64,000 nt of DNA from Bordetella genomosp. 13. GTDB taxonomy: Bacteria > Pseudomonadota > Gammaproteobacteria > Burkholderiales > Burkholderiaceae_B. Both the position numbers and the translations under genes were made by a program. The notes beneath the pieces were generated by a model, which saw only the letters and a list, made by a program, of their open reading frames with translations, was not told the origin of the DNA and did not search any database. Positions 52,396 to 62,239 of this stretch are shown piece by piece (the stretch's first letter is position 1; each line of letters begins with the position of its first letter). The stretch spans positions 186,001-250,000 of the forward strand of contig NZ_VEHL01000001.1 of NCBI RefSeq assembly GCF_007679965.1, given 5' to 3'.

Positions 52396-53199
52396 ATGAA
52401 GTTTCGCATTGCATTCAGCGTGGCGGCGTCCCTGTGCGCCCTGTTCATGGCAGGCGCCGTGCAGGCTCAGCCGGCCGGCCAGTCCGGCAAGAGCTATTCC
52501 ACCAGCGGCGCGGACAAGCCTGCCGCGGGCGCCAGGTCCACCCGCACGCCCGCGCCCGACCCCGTGGCCGACGGCGTGCGCAAGCGCTTCATCGAGCGTT
52601 TCCCGGATACCGAGGTGACCGCCGTGCAACGCACGCCCTATGGGCTGTTCGAGGTGCAGCTGGGCATGGAACTGGTCTACACCGACGAGGACGTGCGCTG
52701 GGTCATGCAGGGCACGCTGATCGACGCCATGTCGCGCCGCAACGTCACCGCCGAGCGTCAGGAGCGACTGGGCGAAGTGCCGCTGGCCGAGCTGCCGCTG
52801 GAACTGGCCGTCAAGCAGGTGCGGGGCAACGGCAAGCGCCGCGTGGCCATCTTCGAGGATCCCAACTGCGGCTACTGCAAGCAGCTGCACAAGACGATCG
52901 AGACGCTGGACGACGTCACCATCTACACCTTCCTGTATCCCATCCTGGCGCCCGATTCGACCGTCAAGTCGCGCGACATCTGGTGTGCCTCCGAGCCCGC
53001 GCGCGCCTGGAACGACTGGATGATCCGCGGCAAGACGCCCGCGTCCAAGTCGTGCGACGCGCCCACGCAGCAGGTGCTCGAACTGGGCAAGCGCCTGATG
53101 GTGCGCGGCACGCCCACGATGTTCTTCGACGACGGCTCGCGCGTCAGCGGCGCGATGCCCCTGGACCAATTTCAGGCCCGGCTGGACGGACGCCGATGA
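52396..53199 (+). CDS. dsbC: Thiol:disulfide interchange protein DsbC
   Basis: A 267-residue periplasmic disulfide isomerase. A signal peptide (FSVAASLCALFMAGAVQAQ) is followed by a low-complexity linker, the N-terminal dimerisation domain (VADGVRKRFIERFPDTEVTA) and the thioredoxin domain. The active site is FEDPNCGYCKQLHK (C158, C161) and the cis-Pro is in VRGTPTMFF. A second Cys pair (WCASEP and KSCDAP) is also usual for DsbC. CAGGAG precedes the ATG. It follows the UbiH-like gene by 38 bases. Confidence 0.95.
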   Translation: MKFRIAFSVAASLCALFMAGAVQAQPAGQSGKSYSTSGADKPAAGARSTRTPAPDPVADGVRKRFIERFPDTEVTAVQRTPYGLFEVQLGMELVYTDEDVRWVMQGTLIDAMSRRNVTAERQERLGEVPLAELPLELAVKQVRGNGKRRVAIFEDPNCGYCKQLHKTIETLDDVTIYTFLYPILAPDSTVKSRDIWCASEPARAWNDWMIRGKTPASKSCDAPTQQVLELGKRLMVRGTPTMFFDDGSRVSGAMPLDQFQARLDGRR

Positions 53200-53245
53200 C
53201 GCCGTCAGCCTCTTGCGCGACAACGGGAAACACGGAGACAACCCC

Positions 53246-54211
53246 ATGCAGATCGCCATCCTCGACGACTATCACGGCGTAGCCGAGCGCTACGCGGACT
53301 GGAGCAAGCTGGGCCCGCAGGTGCGGGTGAAGACCTTCCGCGATCCGCTGCCCCCCGGGCCGGCGCGCGCGGCGGCCCTGCAGGACTTCGACGTGATCCT
53401 GGCGATGCGCGAGCGCATGGCGTTTCCCGCCGAACTGATCGACGCGCTGCCCAAGCTGCGCCTGCTTGTCACCACCGGCCTGCGCAACAATTCCATCGAC
53501 AGCGAGGCCTGCACGCGCCGCGGCATCGTGCTGTGCGGCGCGCCGGGCAGCGCCGACGGCCACAACGCCACGGCCGAACTGGCCTGGGCCCTGATCCTGG
53601 CGCTGTTCAAGCACATCCCGCAAGAGCACGAGAACATGCGCCGCGGCCTGTGGCAGACGGGCATGCCGCTGCTGCTGTCCGGCCGGCGCCTGGGCGTGGT
53701 GGGCCTGGGCAAGCTGGGCACCGGCGTGGCCAAGGTGGGCCTGGCCTTCGGCATGGACGTGGTGGCCTGGAGCCCCAACCTGACCGACGAGCGCGCCGCC
53801 GAAGCTGGCGTCAAGCGCGTGGACAAGCGCGAGCTGTTCGCCACGTCCGACGTGGTCAGCCTGCACGTGGTGCTCAGCGAGCGTTCGCGGCACACGGTGG
53901 ATGCCGAGATGCTGGCCGCGATGAAGCCCACGGCCTTCCTGGTCAACACGTCGCGGGCCGGCCTGGTGGACAACGATGCGCTGCTGGACGCCCTGCGCAA
54001 GAAGCGCCTGGCGGGCGCGGGCCTGGACGTGTTCGAGACCGAGCCGCTGCCGCCCACCGATCCGCTGCGTGCGCTGGACAACGTGGTGCTGACGCCCCAC
54101 CTGGGCTACGTCAGCCAGCCCAATTTCGAGGCCTTCTACCGCAGCGCCGTCGAGGCCATCGCGGCCTGGGCGGCGGGCAGCCCGGTGCGGGTGCTGAACC
54201 CGGCGTCGTAA
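53246..54211 (+). CDS. D-2-hydroxyacid dehydrogenase family protein
   Basis: A 321-residue NAD-dependent D-2-hydroxyacid dehydrogenase. The Rossmann motif is RRLGVVGLGKLGTGVAKVGL, the substrate Arg is in FLVNTSRAGLVDNDAL (as in the NxxR segment), the Glu is in LDVFETEPLPPTDPL and the catalytic His in VVLTPHLGYVSQPNFEAFY. It would reduce a 2-oxo acid or oxidise a D-2-hydroxy acid. The start MQIAILDDYHG is chosen because CGGAGA precedes it; an ATG 11 codons upstream also exists. A long symmetric hairpin follows and ends the unit. Confidence 0.92.
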   Translation: MQIAILDDYHGVAERYADWSKLGPQVRVKTFRDPLPPGPARAAALQDFDVILAMRERMAFPAELIDALPKLRLLVTTGLRNNSIDSEACTRRGIVLCGAPGSADGHNATAELAWALILALFKHIPQEHENMRRGLWQTGMPLLLSGRRLGVVGLGKLGTGVAKVGLAFGMDVVAWSPNLTDERAAEAGVKRVDKRELFATSDVVSLHVVLSERSRHTVDAEMLAAMKPTAFLVNTSRAGLVDNDALLDALRKKRLAGAGLDVFETEPLPPTDPLRALDNVVLTPHLGYVSQPNFEAFYRSAVEAIAAWAAGSPVRVLNPAS

Positions 54212-54281
54212 GCCCTGGCAGGCACCGCCGCCCGCATCGGACGCGGCCGTCCCTGGCAGGCTGGCTCCGCGGCCCCGCCAG

Positions 54282-54329
54282 GAAAATGCCGCGGCCTGCA
54301 GGTCGTACCTTGCAGGCCGCAACATTTTC
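54282..54329. terminator. Symmetric bidirectional terminator
   Basis: GAAAATG (54282-54288) and GCGGCCTGCA (54291-54300) pair with TGCAGGCCGC (54311-54320) and CATTTTC (54323-54329), with only a CC/AA mismatch between the two stems. The A-tract on one side and T-tract on the other suit termination in both directions. It separates the plus-strand dehydrogenase gene from the minus-strand ttcA gene. Confidence 0.85.
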
Positions 54330-54374
54330 TTTTCCGCGGCGCAAGTACGCCGCGTGCGTGGTGACGGCTGCGCG

Positions 54375-55385
54375 TCAGCGGAACACGATGCGCTGTTCCG
54401 CCAGCGCATCCGACGGCTCGTCGCAGGGCTGCGCCGAAGCGGCTTCCGGATCGACGTGGTCGAAGGCCGTGTCGCCATCGGGGTCCGGCGTGCCCGTGGG
54501 CTTGAGGCCCACGAAATCGAACAGCTCCCGATCCATCAGGTGCGAGGGCACCACGCGCGACAGCGCATTGAACACATTCCAAGAACGGTTCGGATGCTTG
54601 CGGTCCCATTCCTGCACCATGCGCGTCACTTCCTTGCGCTTCAGGTTCTCCTGCGAGCCGCACAGGTTGCACGGGATGATGGGGAACTGCTTCAGCTCGG
54701 CATAGGCGATCAGGTCGCGCTCGGGCACGTAGGCCAGCGGGCGGATCACCGTGTGGCGGCCGTCGTCGGACACCAGTTTCGGGGGCATGCCCTTGAGCTT
54801 GCCGCCGTAGAACAGGTTCAGGAAGAACGTGCCCAGGATGTCGTCGCGATGGTGGCCCAGCGCGATCTTGGTCGCGCCCAGCTCGTCGGCCACGCGGTAC
54901 AGGATGCCGCGCCGCAGCCGCGAGCATAGCGAGCACATGGTCTTGCCCTCGGGGATCACGCGCGTGACGATCGAGTATGTGTCCTGCGTCTCGATGTGGA
55001 AGGGCACGCCCAGGTTGGTCAGGTAGTTGGGCAGGATCTCGGGCGGAAAGCCGGGCTGCTTCTGGTCCAGGTTGACCGCGATGAGCTCGAACGGAAACGG
55101 CGCGCGTTTCTGCAGCGTCATCAGGATGTCCAGCATCGCGTACGAATCCTTGCCGCCCGACAGGCACACCATGACGCGGTCGCCCGCTTCGATCATGTTG
55201 TAGTCGGACAGGGCGCGCGTGGTTTCGCGCGCCAGGCGCTTGGTCAGCTTGTTGCCTTCGTGGCGGGCGCGGTCTTCGGCGGGCGAGCGCACGCGTTCGG
55301 GTTTCGGGACGTGCGTAGCGGCTTGAGCAGCGGCGGGGGGCGCGTCGGGCACGGCCAGGTCGGGGAGGGCGTCGATGGCGTTCAT
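54375..55385 (-). CDS. ttcA: tRNA 2-thiocytidine biosynthesis protein
   Basis: A 336-residue TtcA, which inserts sulfur at cytidine 32 of some tRNAs using ATP and an iron-sulfur cluster. The PP-loop is [19 protein letters not shown], and two Cys-x2-Cys motifs are [14 protein letters not shown] and [33 protein letters not shown] and [16 protein letters not shown] are also family blocks. The N-terminal 40 residues are Ala/Pro-rich. It lies 12 bases downstream of folB on the same strand. Confidence 0.97.
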   Translation of the reverse strand: MNAIDALPDLAVPDAPPAAAQAATHVPKPERVRSPAEDRARHEGNKLTKRLARETTRALSDYNMIEAGDRVMVCLSGGKDSYAMLDILMTLQKRAPFPFELIAVNLDQKQPGFPPEILPNYLTNLGVPFHIETQDTYSIVTRVIPEGKTMCSLCSRLRRGILYRVADELGATKIALGHHRDDILGTFFLNLFYGGKLKGMPPKLVSDDGRHTVIRPLAYVPERDLIAYAELKQFPIIPCNLCGSQENLKRKEVTRMVQEWDRKHPNRSWNVFNALSRVVPSHLMDRELFDFVGLKPTGTPDPDGDTAFDHVDPEAASAQPCDEPSDALAEQRIVFR

Positions 55386-55397
55386 GGCAATGGGGCG

Positions 55398-55757
55398 CTA
55401 GCGGCTGGTCTGGATCTCGACGCCCACGGCGTCGCAGTCCGAGAAAGCCATGGGCTTGCTGATGCGCAGCCGCAGCGATCGGATGTCGGGAAAATCGGCC
55501 AGCAGGCGCTCGGCCACTTGTTCGGTCAGCGTTTCGATCAGGTTGACGTGGGCCTGCGTGCATTCCTGCACGATGGCGTCGCGCAGGCTGCGATAGTCCA
55601 GCACGCTGTGGATGTCGTGGTCGTCCACGTCGCGGCGGATGTCTACGTCGAACTCCGCGTCGATGTGCAGCGGCTGGGTGGCACGGCGCTCGTGTTCGAG
55701 AATGCCGATGCGGGCATCCAGCGCAAGCCGGGAAATGATGATGCGGCGTGTCGCCAT
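55398..55757 (-). CDS. folB: Dihydroneopterin aldolase family (FolB/FolX)
   Basis: A 119-residue tunnelling-fold enzyme of the folate pathway. Motifs are ISRLALDARIGILEHERRAT, HIDAEFDVD, SVLDYRSLRDAIVQECTQAH (YxxL region), NLIETLTEQVAERLLADFPD with the active-site Glu, and LRLRISKPMAFSDCDAVGVE with the Lys-Pro. The start MATRRIII gives the normal length; the open frame extends 19 codons further. It probably forms an operon with ttcA. A TACAAT hexamer (minus strand, 55793-55788) could be its -10. Confidence 0.92.
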   Translation of the reverse strand: MATRRIIISRLALDARIGILEHERRATQPLHIDAEFDVDIRRDVDDHDIHSVLDYRSLRDAIVQECTQAHVNLIETLTEQVAERLLADFPDIRSLRLRISKPMAFSDCDAVGVEIQTSR

Positions 55758-56028
55758 GATCGGAAAACCTGATGGGGGGAAGCGTGCATTGTAAAGGGGC
55801 GGCCGGCCGACCATGCGGGCCGCCGGGTGTGTGCGGCCTGCACGCTCGCGGCCCGCGCGGCCGGACAGGCGTCGTCGTCCGGCCGTGCTTCCCGTTGGGC
55901 GCGGCGAGAGGCGCGGCGCTTCCGCCGCCGCCCGCTGACTACAATCGGGGGCAGTCTGGCCGGGCGCACGCCGCGCCGCCAGGCACGGCCCGACCCACGG
56001 GCCGCCTCAGCTTTCAGGAAAACACAGC

Positions 56029-56922
56029 ATGCAGCAGGTATACGACGCGGTCATCGTGGGCGGGGGGCCGGCCGGCGCCTCGTGCGCGATCTGGCTGGCG
56101 CGGCTGGGCCTGGCGCCCGTGCTGGTCGAGGCCTCCGACCGCCTGGGCGGCCTGGGCAACGACAATCCCTTCCGCGACGACTGGATCGCCGTGCTGCCCG
56201 GCCAGACCGGCCAGCACGGCGCGGCCAATATCGCGCGCAGCGTCCAGGAGGCCGGCGTGCCGCTGCACCTGCGCGCCCCGGCCCTGCAGGCGCGTCCCGC
56301 CAAGGGTGGCGTCGAGGTGGCCCTGGGCGGCCACGCCCAGGGGCGGTCGCTGCGCGGCCGCGCGCTGGTCATCGCCTCGGGCGTGCGTGCCCGCGGCCTG
56401 CCGGGCCATCCTTCCACAGCCTCGTGGCCAGGCGTGCTGGTCGGCCCGGGCTCGCCCATCGTGGCCCAGGACTACACCGGCCTGAAGGTGGCCGTACTGG
56501 GCGGCGGCGACAACGCCTATGAAAACTTCGTCTACGTCCGCAACCGCGGCGCCCGCGACGTGCACCTGTACGCCCGCACCGTGCGCGCGCAGCAGCAATG
56601 GGTGACGCGCGCCGGCCGCGAGAATGTGCACGTCGGCGCCTACGAGGTCGATCCCGCCGCGCGCACCGTCGACGGCAAGCCGTACGACCTCATCCTGGTC
56701 TTCTATGGCTGGGAACCCCAGGCCGCCTTCGCCGACGGCCTGCATCTGGCGCGCAGCGAACGCGGCTACATCCAGACCGACTTCTCCACGGCGCAGACCA
56801 GCCTGCCCGACATCTACGCGATCGGCGAAGTGGCCAACCGCATGCATCCGTGCGTGGTCACGGCGATGGCAGACGGGGTGGTGGCGGCCAAGGACATCCA
56901 GCGGCGCTGGGAGCGCGGCTGA
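56029..56922 (+). CDS. Thioredoxin-reductase-like FAD/NAD(P) oxidoreductase
   Basis: A 297-residue two-dinucleotide-domain flavoprotein. The FAD motif is [20 protein letters not shown], the NAD(P) motif is [20 protein letters not shown], and the C-terminal FAD-contact is [20 protein letters not shown]. It resembles thioredoxin reductase but has no CxxC redox pair at the expected place in the NADPH domain, so it is not a normal thioredoxin reductase. Ferredoxin/flavodoxin-NADP reductase-like or pyridine-nucleotide oxidase activity is possible. A TACAAT hexamer at 55940-55945 in the preceding 270-base gap may be its -10; nothing else is seen in that gap. Confidence 0.87.
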   Translation: MQQVYDAVIVGGGPAGASCAIWLARLGLAPVLVEASDRLGGLGNDNPFRDDWIAVLPGQTGQHGAANIARSVQEAGVPLHLRAPALQARPAKGGVEVALGGHAQGRSLRGRALVIASGVRARGLPGHPSTASWPGVLVGPGSPIVAQDYTGLKVAVLGGGDNAYENFVYVRNRGARDVHLYARTVRAQQQWVTRAGRENVHVGAYEVDPAARTVDGKPYDLILVFYGWEPQAAFADGLHLARSERGYIQTDFSTAQTSLPDIYAIGEVANRMHPCVVTAMADGVVAAKDIQRRWERG

Positions 56923-56969
56923 CGGCCGCGTTGCGGCTTGGCCGCGGCCAGACCGCGGCCGGGTCGCGC

Positions 56970-58766
56970 CTACGGCGCCGGGACGCCGCCGCGGTCCGCC
57001 GCGCCCACCACGCAATCCAGCGCCGCCGGCGCCGCCAGCCGCACCGTGTAGGCCCGCAGCTCGTCGCGCCGGAACACGTGCACGCGCACGCGTTCGCCCG
57101 GTTGATACTGCGACAGCAGCGTGTCCAGGCCCGATGGCGCATCCACGCGCAGCCCGTCCACGGCCACCAGCACGTCGCCTGCCGACAGGCCTGCGCGATG
57201 CGCCGCGCCGCCCTCGAACACGGTGGCCAGCGCAAGGCCGTCGCCCTGCTTGCGGGTGCGCACGTCCATGCCCGGGATGGCCGCGGCGGCCTTCCATTGC
57301 ACGTCGATGCCGTGCGGGGCCAGCAGCTCGGCCAGCGGCACGTCTGCGGTGCCGTAGGCATGGCGCGCCACGAAGCGGCGCACATCCACGCCCGTGGCCT
57401 CGCGCACCAGCGCGGGGAAGTCTTCCTCGTCCAGGCCCTGCGGCTTGCCGCGATAGAAGTCGCGGCCGTAGCGTTGCCACAGCAGCCGCATCACGTCATC
57501 CAGCGAGTACGTGCCGTTGCTGTCGCGCCGGATGAGCAGGTCCAGGCCCAGCGCCACCAGCGCGCCCTTGGTGTAGTAGCTGATCAGCGCGTTGGGCGAG
57601 TTTTCGTCCTGCTTGTAGTAGCGGGTCCAGGCGTCGAACGACCCCTCGGCCACCGACTGCTTGTGGCGGCCGGGCGTGCGCGCCACGCCTGTGATGGTCT
57701 TGCCCAGCAGGCGCAGGTAGTCTGCCTGCGTGATGACGCCCGCGCGCAGCAGCTGCAGGTCGTCGTAGTAGGACGTGAAGCCCTCGAAGATCCACAGCAG
57801 CTTCGTCAGGTTGGGCTGGTCGAGGCGGTACGGCGCGAAGGCGGCCGGCTTGATGCGCTTGACGTTCCAGGTATGGAAGTATTCGTGGCTGACCAGGCCC
57901 AGGAAGGTGCGGTAGCCTTCTCCCTGCCCGGCCTGGCCCGTCACGGGCAGGTCCTTGCGCGAGGCCATCAGGGCCGTGCTGGCGCGGTGTTCGAGGCCAC
58001 CGTAGCCGTCGCCCGTGACCATCGTCATGAACACGTAGCGGTCGCTGCTGTCCAGGAACGGCGCGCGCCGGGTGCGCGGCTCGAAGAACGCGATCTGCGT
58101 CTCGCAGATGCGGCGCACGTCCTCGGTGATGCGCGCCAGGTCCAGGCGGGGTACCGCGCCGGTGAACACCAGCTCGTGCTCCGCGCCGTGCGCGGTGAAA
58201 CGCGCCACCTGCGGCGTGCCCATTTCGACGGGGTGGTCGATCAGCGCATCGTAGTCGGGGGCGCGGTACAGGCCGAAGCCGTGGCGCCGTGCCGCGCCGG
58301 CCACGCCGCGCGCTTCGGGCAGGCTGGTGTAGACCTTCCAGCCATCGATGCCGCGCGGCGCCTGCAGGTCGACCAGGCAAGGCTGCTCGTCCTGGCCCTG
58401 CACGCGCAGGAACACGCTGGTGCCGTTGAAGAAGGCATGGCTTTCGTCCAGGTGCGCGCCGCGCACCGACAGGTCCCAGGCATAGACCGTGTATTCGACG
58501 AGCAGCGGGCCGTCGCATGGCGCGGCTCGCCAGGTGTGGTTGTCCAGCTTGTCGACGGCGATGGGGCGGCTGCCCGAGCGGGCCGTCAGGGTCTCGATCT
58601 GGCGCGAGAAATCGCGGATCAGGTAGCTGCCTGGAATCCAGGCGGGCAAGGCCAGGCACTGGCCGTGGGGATCGGGACTGGCCACCGTCAGCGACACGCG
58701 ATAGCGGTGTCCGGCGGGATCGTAAGGCTGCAGGCGGTAAATTATGGGTGCGTCGTTCATCCGCAT
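56970..58766 (-). CDS. M61 family metallopeptidase with PDZ domain (glycyl aminopeptidase type)
   Basis: A 598-residue M61 peptidase. The N-terminal beta domain ([20 protein letters not shown]) precedes the zinc-binding HExxH motif in [20 protein letters not shown], with the third ligand expected in [18 protein letters not shown] (Glu). A C-terminal PDZ domain ([32 protein letters not shown]) follows. No signal peptide is visible. It would remove N-terminal Gly or Ala residues from peptides. GGGAATAAG lies before the first ATG; a second ATG two codons later is also possible. It is divergent from the enoyl-CoA hydratase gene. Confidence 0.93.
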   Translation of the reverse strand: MRMNDAPIIYRLQPYDPAGHRYRVSLTVASPDPHGQCLALPAWIPGSYLIRDFSRQIETLTARSGSRPIAVDKLDNHTWRAAPCDGPLLVEYTVYAWDLSVRGAHLDESHAFFNGTSVFLRVQGQDEQPCLVDLQAPRGIDGWKVYTSLPEARGVAGAARRHGFGLYRAPDYDALIDHPVEMGTPQVARFTAHGAEHELVFTGAVPRLDLARITEDVRRICETQIAFFEPRTRRAPFLDSSDRYVFMTMVTGDGYGGLEHRASTALMASRKDLPVTGQAGQGEGYRTFLGLVSHEYFHTWNVKRIKPAAFAPYRLDQPNLTKLLWIFEGFTSYYDDLQLLRAGVITQADYLRLLGKTITGVARTPGRHKQSVAEGSFDAWTRYYKQDENSPNALISYYTKGALVALGLDLLIRRDSNGTYSLDDVMRLLWQRYGRDFYRGKPQGLDEEDFPALVREATGVDVRRFVARHAYGTADVPLAELLAPHGIDVQWKAAAAIPGMDVRTRKQGDGLALATVFEGGAAHRAGLSAGDVLVAVDGLRVDAPSGLDTLLSQYQPGERVRVHVFRRDELRAYTVRLAAPAALDCVVGAADRGGVPAP

Positions 58767-58799
58767 ATCTTATTCCCATCCCATCTCTGGAGACATTCA

Positions 58800-59576
58800 A
58801 TGAGCGAATCGTTCGTGCTGGTCGAGACCCGCGGCCGGGTAGGCCTGCTGACGCTGAACCGGCCCAAGGCGCTCAACGCGCTCAACGATCAACTGATGGA
58901 CGAGCTGGGGGCCGCGCTGCTGGCCTTCGACGCGGACGAGAACATCGGCGCCGTCGTCATCACGGGCAGCGAGAAGGCCTTCGCCGCCGGCGCCGACATC
59001 AGCGCCATGAAAAGCTGGTCGTACATGGACGTCTACGGCAGCGACTACATCACGCGCAACTGGGAAACCCTCAAGCGCGTGCGCAAGCCCGTCATCGCCG
59101 CGGTGGCCGGCTATGCGCTGGGCGGCGGCTGCGAGCTGGCGATGATGTGCGACATGCTGTTCGCCGCCGACACCGCCAAATTCGGCCAGCCCGAGATCAA
59201 GCTGGGCGTCATCCCCGGCGCGGGCGGCACGCAGCGCCTGCCGCGCGCCGTGGGCAAGGCCAAGGCCATGGACCTGACGCTGACCGCGCGCATGATGGGC
59301 GCCGAGGAAGCCGAGCGCGCCGGCCTGGTCTCGCGCATCGTCCCGGCCGACCGGCTGCTGGACGAGGCCATCGAGGCCGCCACCGTCATCGCCTCGATGT
59401 CGCTGCCGTCGGTCATGATGGCCAAGGAGTGCGTCAACCGCGCCTACGAGTCTCCGCTGAACGAAGGCCTGCTGTTCGAGCGCCGCGTCTTCCACTCGCT
59501 GTTCGCCACCGACGACCAGAAGGAAGGCATGGCTGCATTCGCCGAAAAACGCCCTCCGGTCTTCAAGCACCGTTAA
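58800..59576 (+). CDS. Enoyl-CoA hydratase/isomerase family protein
   Basis: A 258-residue crotonase. The oxyanion-hole motifs are [16 protein letters not shown] and [20 protein letters not shown]. The first catalytic Glu is in [20 protein letters not shown]. At the place of the second catalytic Glu of mitochondrial and PaaF-type hydratases (AMEM...) this protein has Asp in [16 protein letters not shown], which may alter activity. The C-terminus ([19 protein letters not shown]) is typical of short-chain enoyl-CoA hydratases of beta-oxidation. CTGGAG precedes the ATG, which fixes the start inside a much longer open frame. Confidence 0.93.
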   Translation: MSESFVLVETRGRVGLLTLNRPKALNALNDQLMDELGAALLAFDADENIGAVVITGSEKAFAAGADISAMKSWSYMDVYGSDYITRNWETLKRVRKPVIAAVAGYALGGGCELAMMCDMLFAADTAKFGQPEIKLGVIPGAGGTQRLPRAVGKAKAMDLTLTARMMGAEEAERAGLVSRIVPADRLLDEAIEAATVIASMSLPSVMMAKECVNRAYESPLNEGLLFERRVFHSLFATDDQKEGMAAFAEKRPPVFKHR

Positions 59577-59860
59577 AAGTCGTTACGCCGAGGGGATGGC
59601 CGCGGATACATCTTCCGGTCACCCCAGGCGGGCCCGCCGCCCGCGCCGCCATTGCGCGGCGCGCCGGTGCGCCGCCAGGTTTGCGGCTGATCCGGCCCCC
59701 AATCGCGTTGCCCGTTGAAACTTTTGCGCAGCACTCTGTTGCAGCGTCGCGGCCTATCCTGATCGGGCATCGTTCCGATCGAGCCGCGCCGGCGTACCCC
59801 ATCCGGGCCGCTTCCCGTCGCAGCGCGGGCTCTTCGTCATCCAACAAGCAGGAGCCTCTC

Positions 59861-61399
59861 ATGCGTATTCATGCATTACCCACGCGCCGCTGGCAGGCGG
59901 CCGTCCTGGCAGGCGTACTGAGCACGAGCCTGGCTGGCATCGCCCATGCCCAGTCGACGCAGGTCACGCCCATGTACCCGCAGACCGATGCCTCGGGCAT
60001 GCCCCGGCCGTCGATGCGCATGGTCTCGCAGACGCCGGTTCCGGCGCCCGCGCCCGCTCCCGCCATCCCGGTCGCGGCGATGACCGGCGCCGAGCTGCGC
60101 GATGCCGCGGTCGATGCCTACATCTACGCCTATCCGATGGTGCTGATGGAGATGACGCGCCGCGCCTCCACCAACGTGCAGACGCCGCTGGCCGGCCGCG
60201 CCCCGGTGAACCAGTTCGGCCATCGCACCGCCTACCCGGATCCGCGCGCCACCGACGTGGCCTGGCCCAGCACGGACGCGCTGTACTCCAGCCTCTGGTA
60301 CGACGTGAGCCGCGAGCCGCTGATCATCCAGGTGCCCGCTTCCGACAAGCGTTATTACCTGCTGTCGCTGCACGACATGTGGTCCGACATGTACGCCGCG
60401 CGCGGTACGCGCACCTCGGGCAACGTGGCGCAGACCTTCGCCATCGTCGGCCCGTCCTGGAACGGCACGCTGCCGCCGGGCGTCGACGTCGTGCGCAGTC
60501 CCACCAGCCAGGGCTGGATGATCGGACGCGTGCAGACCGCCAGTCCGGCCGACTACGCCGCCGTCAACCAGTTCCAGAGCGGCCTGGTGGCCGCGCCGCT
60601 GAGCGGCTGGGGCCGTGGCTACAGCACGCCGGCCGGCCAGGTGAACCCGGCCTGGAGCGGGCAGGGCACGCCGGCCGAGCAGGTCGCCGCCATGGACGCC
60701 GCCAGCTACTTCACGCTGTTCGACGAGCTGGTGCGCGCCAATCCGCCGCATGCCAACGACTATCCCATGCTGGACCGCCTGCGCCGCATCGGCTTCGGCC
60801 GCGGCCAGGCGTTTTCGTTCGGCGCGCTCGAGCCCTCGGTGCAGCAGGCCCTGGCCGAAGCCAAGCCGCTGGCGGGCCGCCGCATCGCCGACGCGGTGCA
60901 CACGCTGGGCCGTCCGGTCAACGGCTGGACCGTCGTGCGCAGCGGCATCGGCACCTACGGGACCGACTACACGCGCCGCGCCGCCGTGGCCTATGCGGGC
61001 CTGGGCGCCAGCACGCCGGAAGAAGTGCTGTACCCGGTCACCGCCATCGACGACGAAGGCGAGCCGCTGAACAGCGACGAGGACTACGTGCTGCACTTCG
61101 ACAAGGGCCAATTGCCCCCGGTCGACGGCTACTGGACGCTGATCCTTTACGACGCCCGCCAAGGCTTCACGCAGAACCCCATCGGCCGCTACGCAGTGAC
61201 CAGCACCGACCCGCTGGTCTACAACAAGGACGGTTCGCTGGACATCTACATCCGCCGCGATCCGCCCTCGCGCGAGAAGCAGGCCAACTGGCTGCCCGCC
61301 CCGCAGCAGGGCAACTTCATGTTGAACATGCGTCTGTATGCGCCGCGCAACACGGCGCTGGACGGCCTGTGGGGTCCGCCGCCGGTCCGCGAGGACTGA
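59861..61399 (+). CDS. Secreted DUF1254/DUF1214 domain protein
   Basis: A 512-residue exported protein. The signal peptide (WQAAVLAGVLSTSLAGIAHA) is followed by a Pro/Ala-rich linker (PVPAPAPAPAIPV). The DUF1254 domain covers about 90-220 (DAYIYAYPMVLMEMTRRAST, WPSTDALYSSLWYDVSREPL) and DUF1214 is near the C-terminus (YWTLILYDARQGFTQNPIGR, DIYIRRDPPSREKQANWLPA). No catalytic motif is known for either. GGAG precedes the ATG. It stands alone: 284 bases separate it from the hydratase gene, a stretch in which I see no gene and no clear promoter. Confidence 0.9.
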   Translation: MRIHALPTRRWQAAVLAGVLSTSLAGIAHAQSTQVTPMYPQTDASGMPRPSMRMVSQTPVPAPAPAPAIPVAAMTGAELRDAAVDAYIYAYPMVLMEMTRRASTNVQTPLAGRAPVNQFGHRTAYPDPRATDVAWPSTDALYSSLWYDVSREPLIIQVPASDKRYYLLSLHDMWSDMYAARGTRTSGNVAQTFAIVGPSWNGTLPPGVDVVRSPTSQGWMIGRVQTASPADYAAVNQFQSGLVAAPLSGWGRGYSTPAGQVNPAWSGQGTPAEQVAAMDAASYFTLFDELVRANPPHANDYPMLDRLRRIGFGRGQAFSFGALEPSVQQALAEAKPLAGRRIADAVHTLGRPVNGWTVVRSGIGTYGTDYTRRAAVAYAGLGASTPEEVLYPVTAIDDEGEPLNSDEDYVLHFDKGQLPPVDGYWTLILYDARQGFTQNPIGRYAVTSTDPLVYNKDGSLDIYIRRDPPSREKQANWLPAPQQGNFMLNMRLYAPRNTALDGLWGPPPVRED

Positions 61400-61444
61400 C
61401 GCACGGGCCGGGACGGCGTCGGCCGTCCCGCCTTCGTTCCCTCT

Positions 61445-61460
61445 GGGGCGGCCCCTTTTT
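61445..61460 (+). terminator. Short intrinsic terminator after the DUF1254 gene
   Basis: GGGG (61445-61448) pairs with CCCC (61452-61455) around CGG, followed by five T. A stronger GC stem without T-tract (GGGACGGC with GCCGTCCC) lies just upstream, near 61411-61430. The two together probably end the DUF1254 transcript. Confidence 0.5.
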
Positions 61461-61541
61461 CGTCCCTTCCATCCCCGATCGGCACCCCTGCAGGGCCGCT
61501 GTCGCACCGTCTTCGAGGCGTACTGACAGCCGCCTTGCAAT

Positions 61542-61571
61542 TTGCTGTGCCTGTCCAAAACACGCTATACT
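61542..61571 (+). promoter_or_regulatory. Candidate sigma-70 promoter of the atp operon
   Basis: TTGCTG (61542-61547) and TATACT (61566-61571) are separated by 18 bases and lie 184 bases before atpI. The -10 matches five of six consensus bases. The 61400-61754 gap holds only this promoter, the terminator before it and a leader with a short run of seven A near 61640; no gene is seen. Confidence 0.6.
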
Positions 61572-61754
61572 TCGCGGGTTTGACGCTTGCGGAAAAAGCA
61601 AGGGGATACACCCTAGGTAGCAACCCAATATCGGGCAAAAAAATCCGACGTGGGATGACACCTGCCGCAATGGGAAGGGGTACGGAGCAGCGCCGGAAGC
61701 GTTTTCAGTCGCCGGCGCGACGTCCTGCCCTGTTGGGGCTGAGGGGGCAAGCTT

Positions 61755-62171
61755 GTGCAAAAGAGTTTGGTACTGACCGATGCGGACCGCACGGCGCTCA
61801 ATGCACGGGCATGCCGGGAAATTCTCCTGGTTCTAGCCGCCCAGGCGGCGATGGGACTCGCAGCGGCAACAATAGCGGGGATATTTGCGGGGGCGGCTGC
61901 GGGGCTGTCGGCATTACTCGGGGCGGTGGCATATCTGGTGCCCAATGCGCTGTTCGCGCTGCGTCTCCTGGTGGGTGTCGCTAGGTCTGCACGAAGCAAC
62001 CCTTTCGCCTTTCTCTTCGGTGAGCTGATCAAGCTGTTCGCAACGGCGTTGTTGCTGGGACTGTTGTCCTGGCTGGCGCGCGAGTGGCTGGTGTGGCCGG
62101 CGGTTCTGCTGGGCCTCATCCTCACCCTGAAGGGCTATCTTCTGCTGTTGTTGTCGCGCAAGCTGTCATAG
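61755..62171 (+). CDS. atpI: ATP synthase subunit I (AtpI)
   Basis: A 138-residue membrane protein with four hydrophobic segments (LLVLAAQAAMGLAAATIAGI, LSALLGAVAYLVPNALFALR, FLFGELIKLFATALLLGLLS, LVWPAVLLGLILTLKGYLLL). This is the pattern of AtpI, which helps assemble the c-ring. The start is a GTG (then QKSLVLTDAD) preceded by GAGGGGG at good spacing. It is the first gene of the F1Fo ATP synthase operon, 68 bases before atpB. Confidence 0.92.
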   Translation: MQKSLVLTDADRTALNARACREILLVLAAQAAMGLAAATIAGIFAGAAAGLSALLGAVAYLVPNALFALRLLVGVARSARSNPFAFLFGELIKLFATALLLGLLSWLAREWLVWPAVLLGLILTLKGYLLLLLSRKLS

Positions 62172-62239
62172 CAGTATTTAACAATCGTGGGTAGTCCGGG
62201 CCTCCAGTCCGGAAAGCACAGCAAAAGGGTGGGTTTCAC

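Noticed and set aside
60040..60065. Short repeat in the DUF1254 gene coding Pro-Ala pairs
   Set aside because: It is a simple low-complexity linker after a signal peptide, common in exported proteins, not a repeat element.
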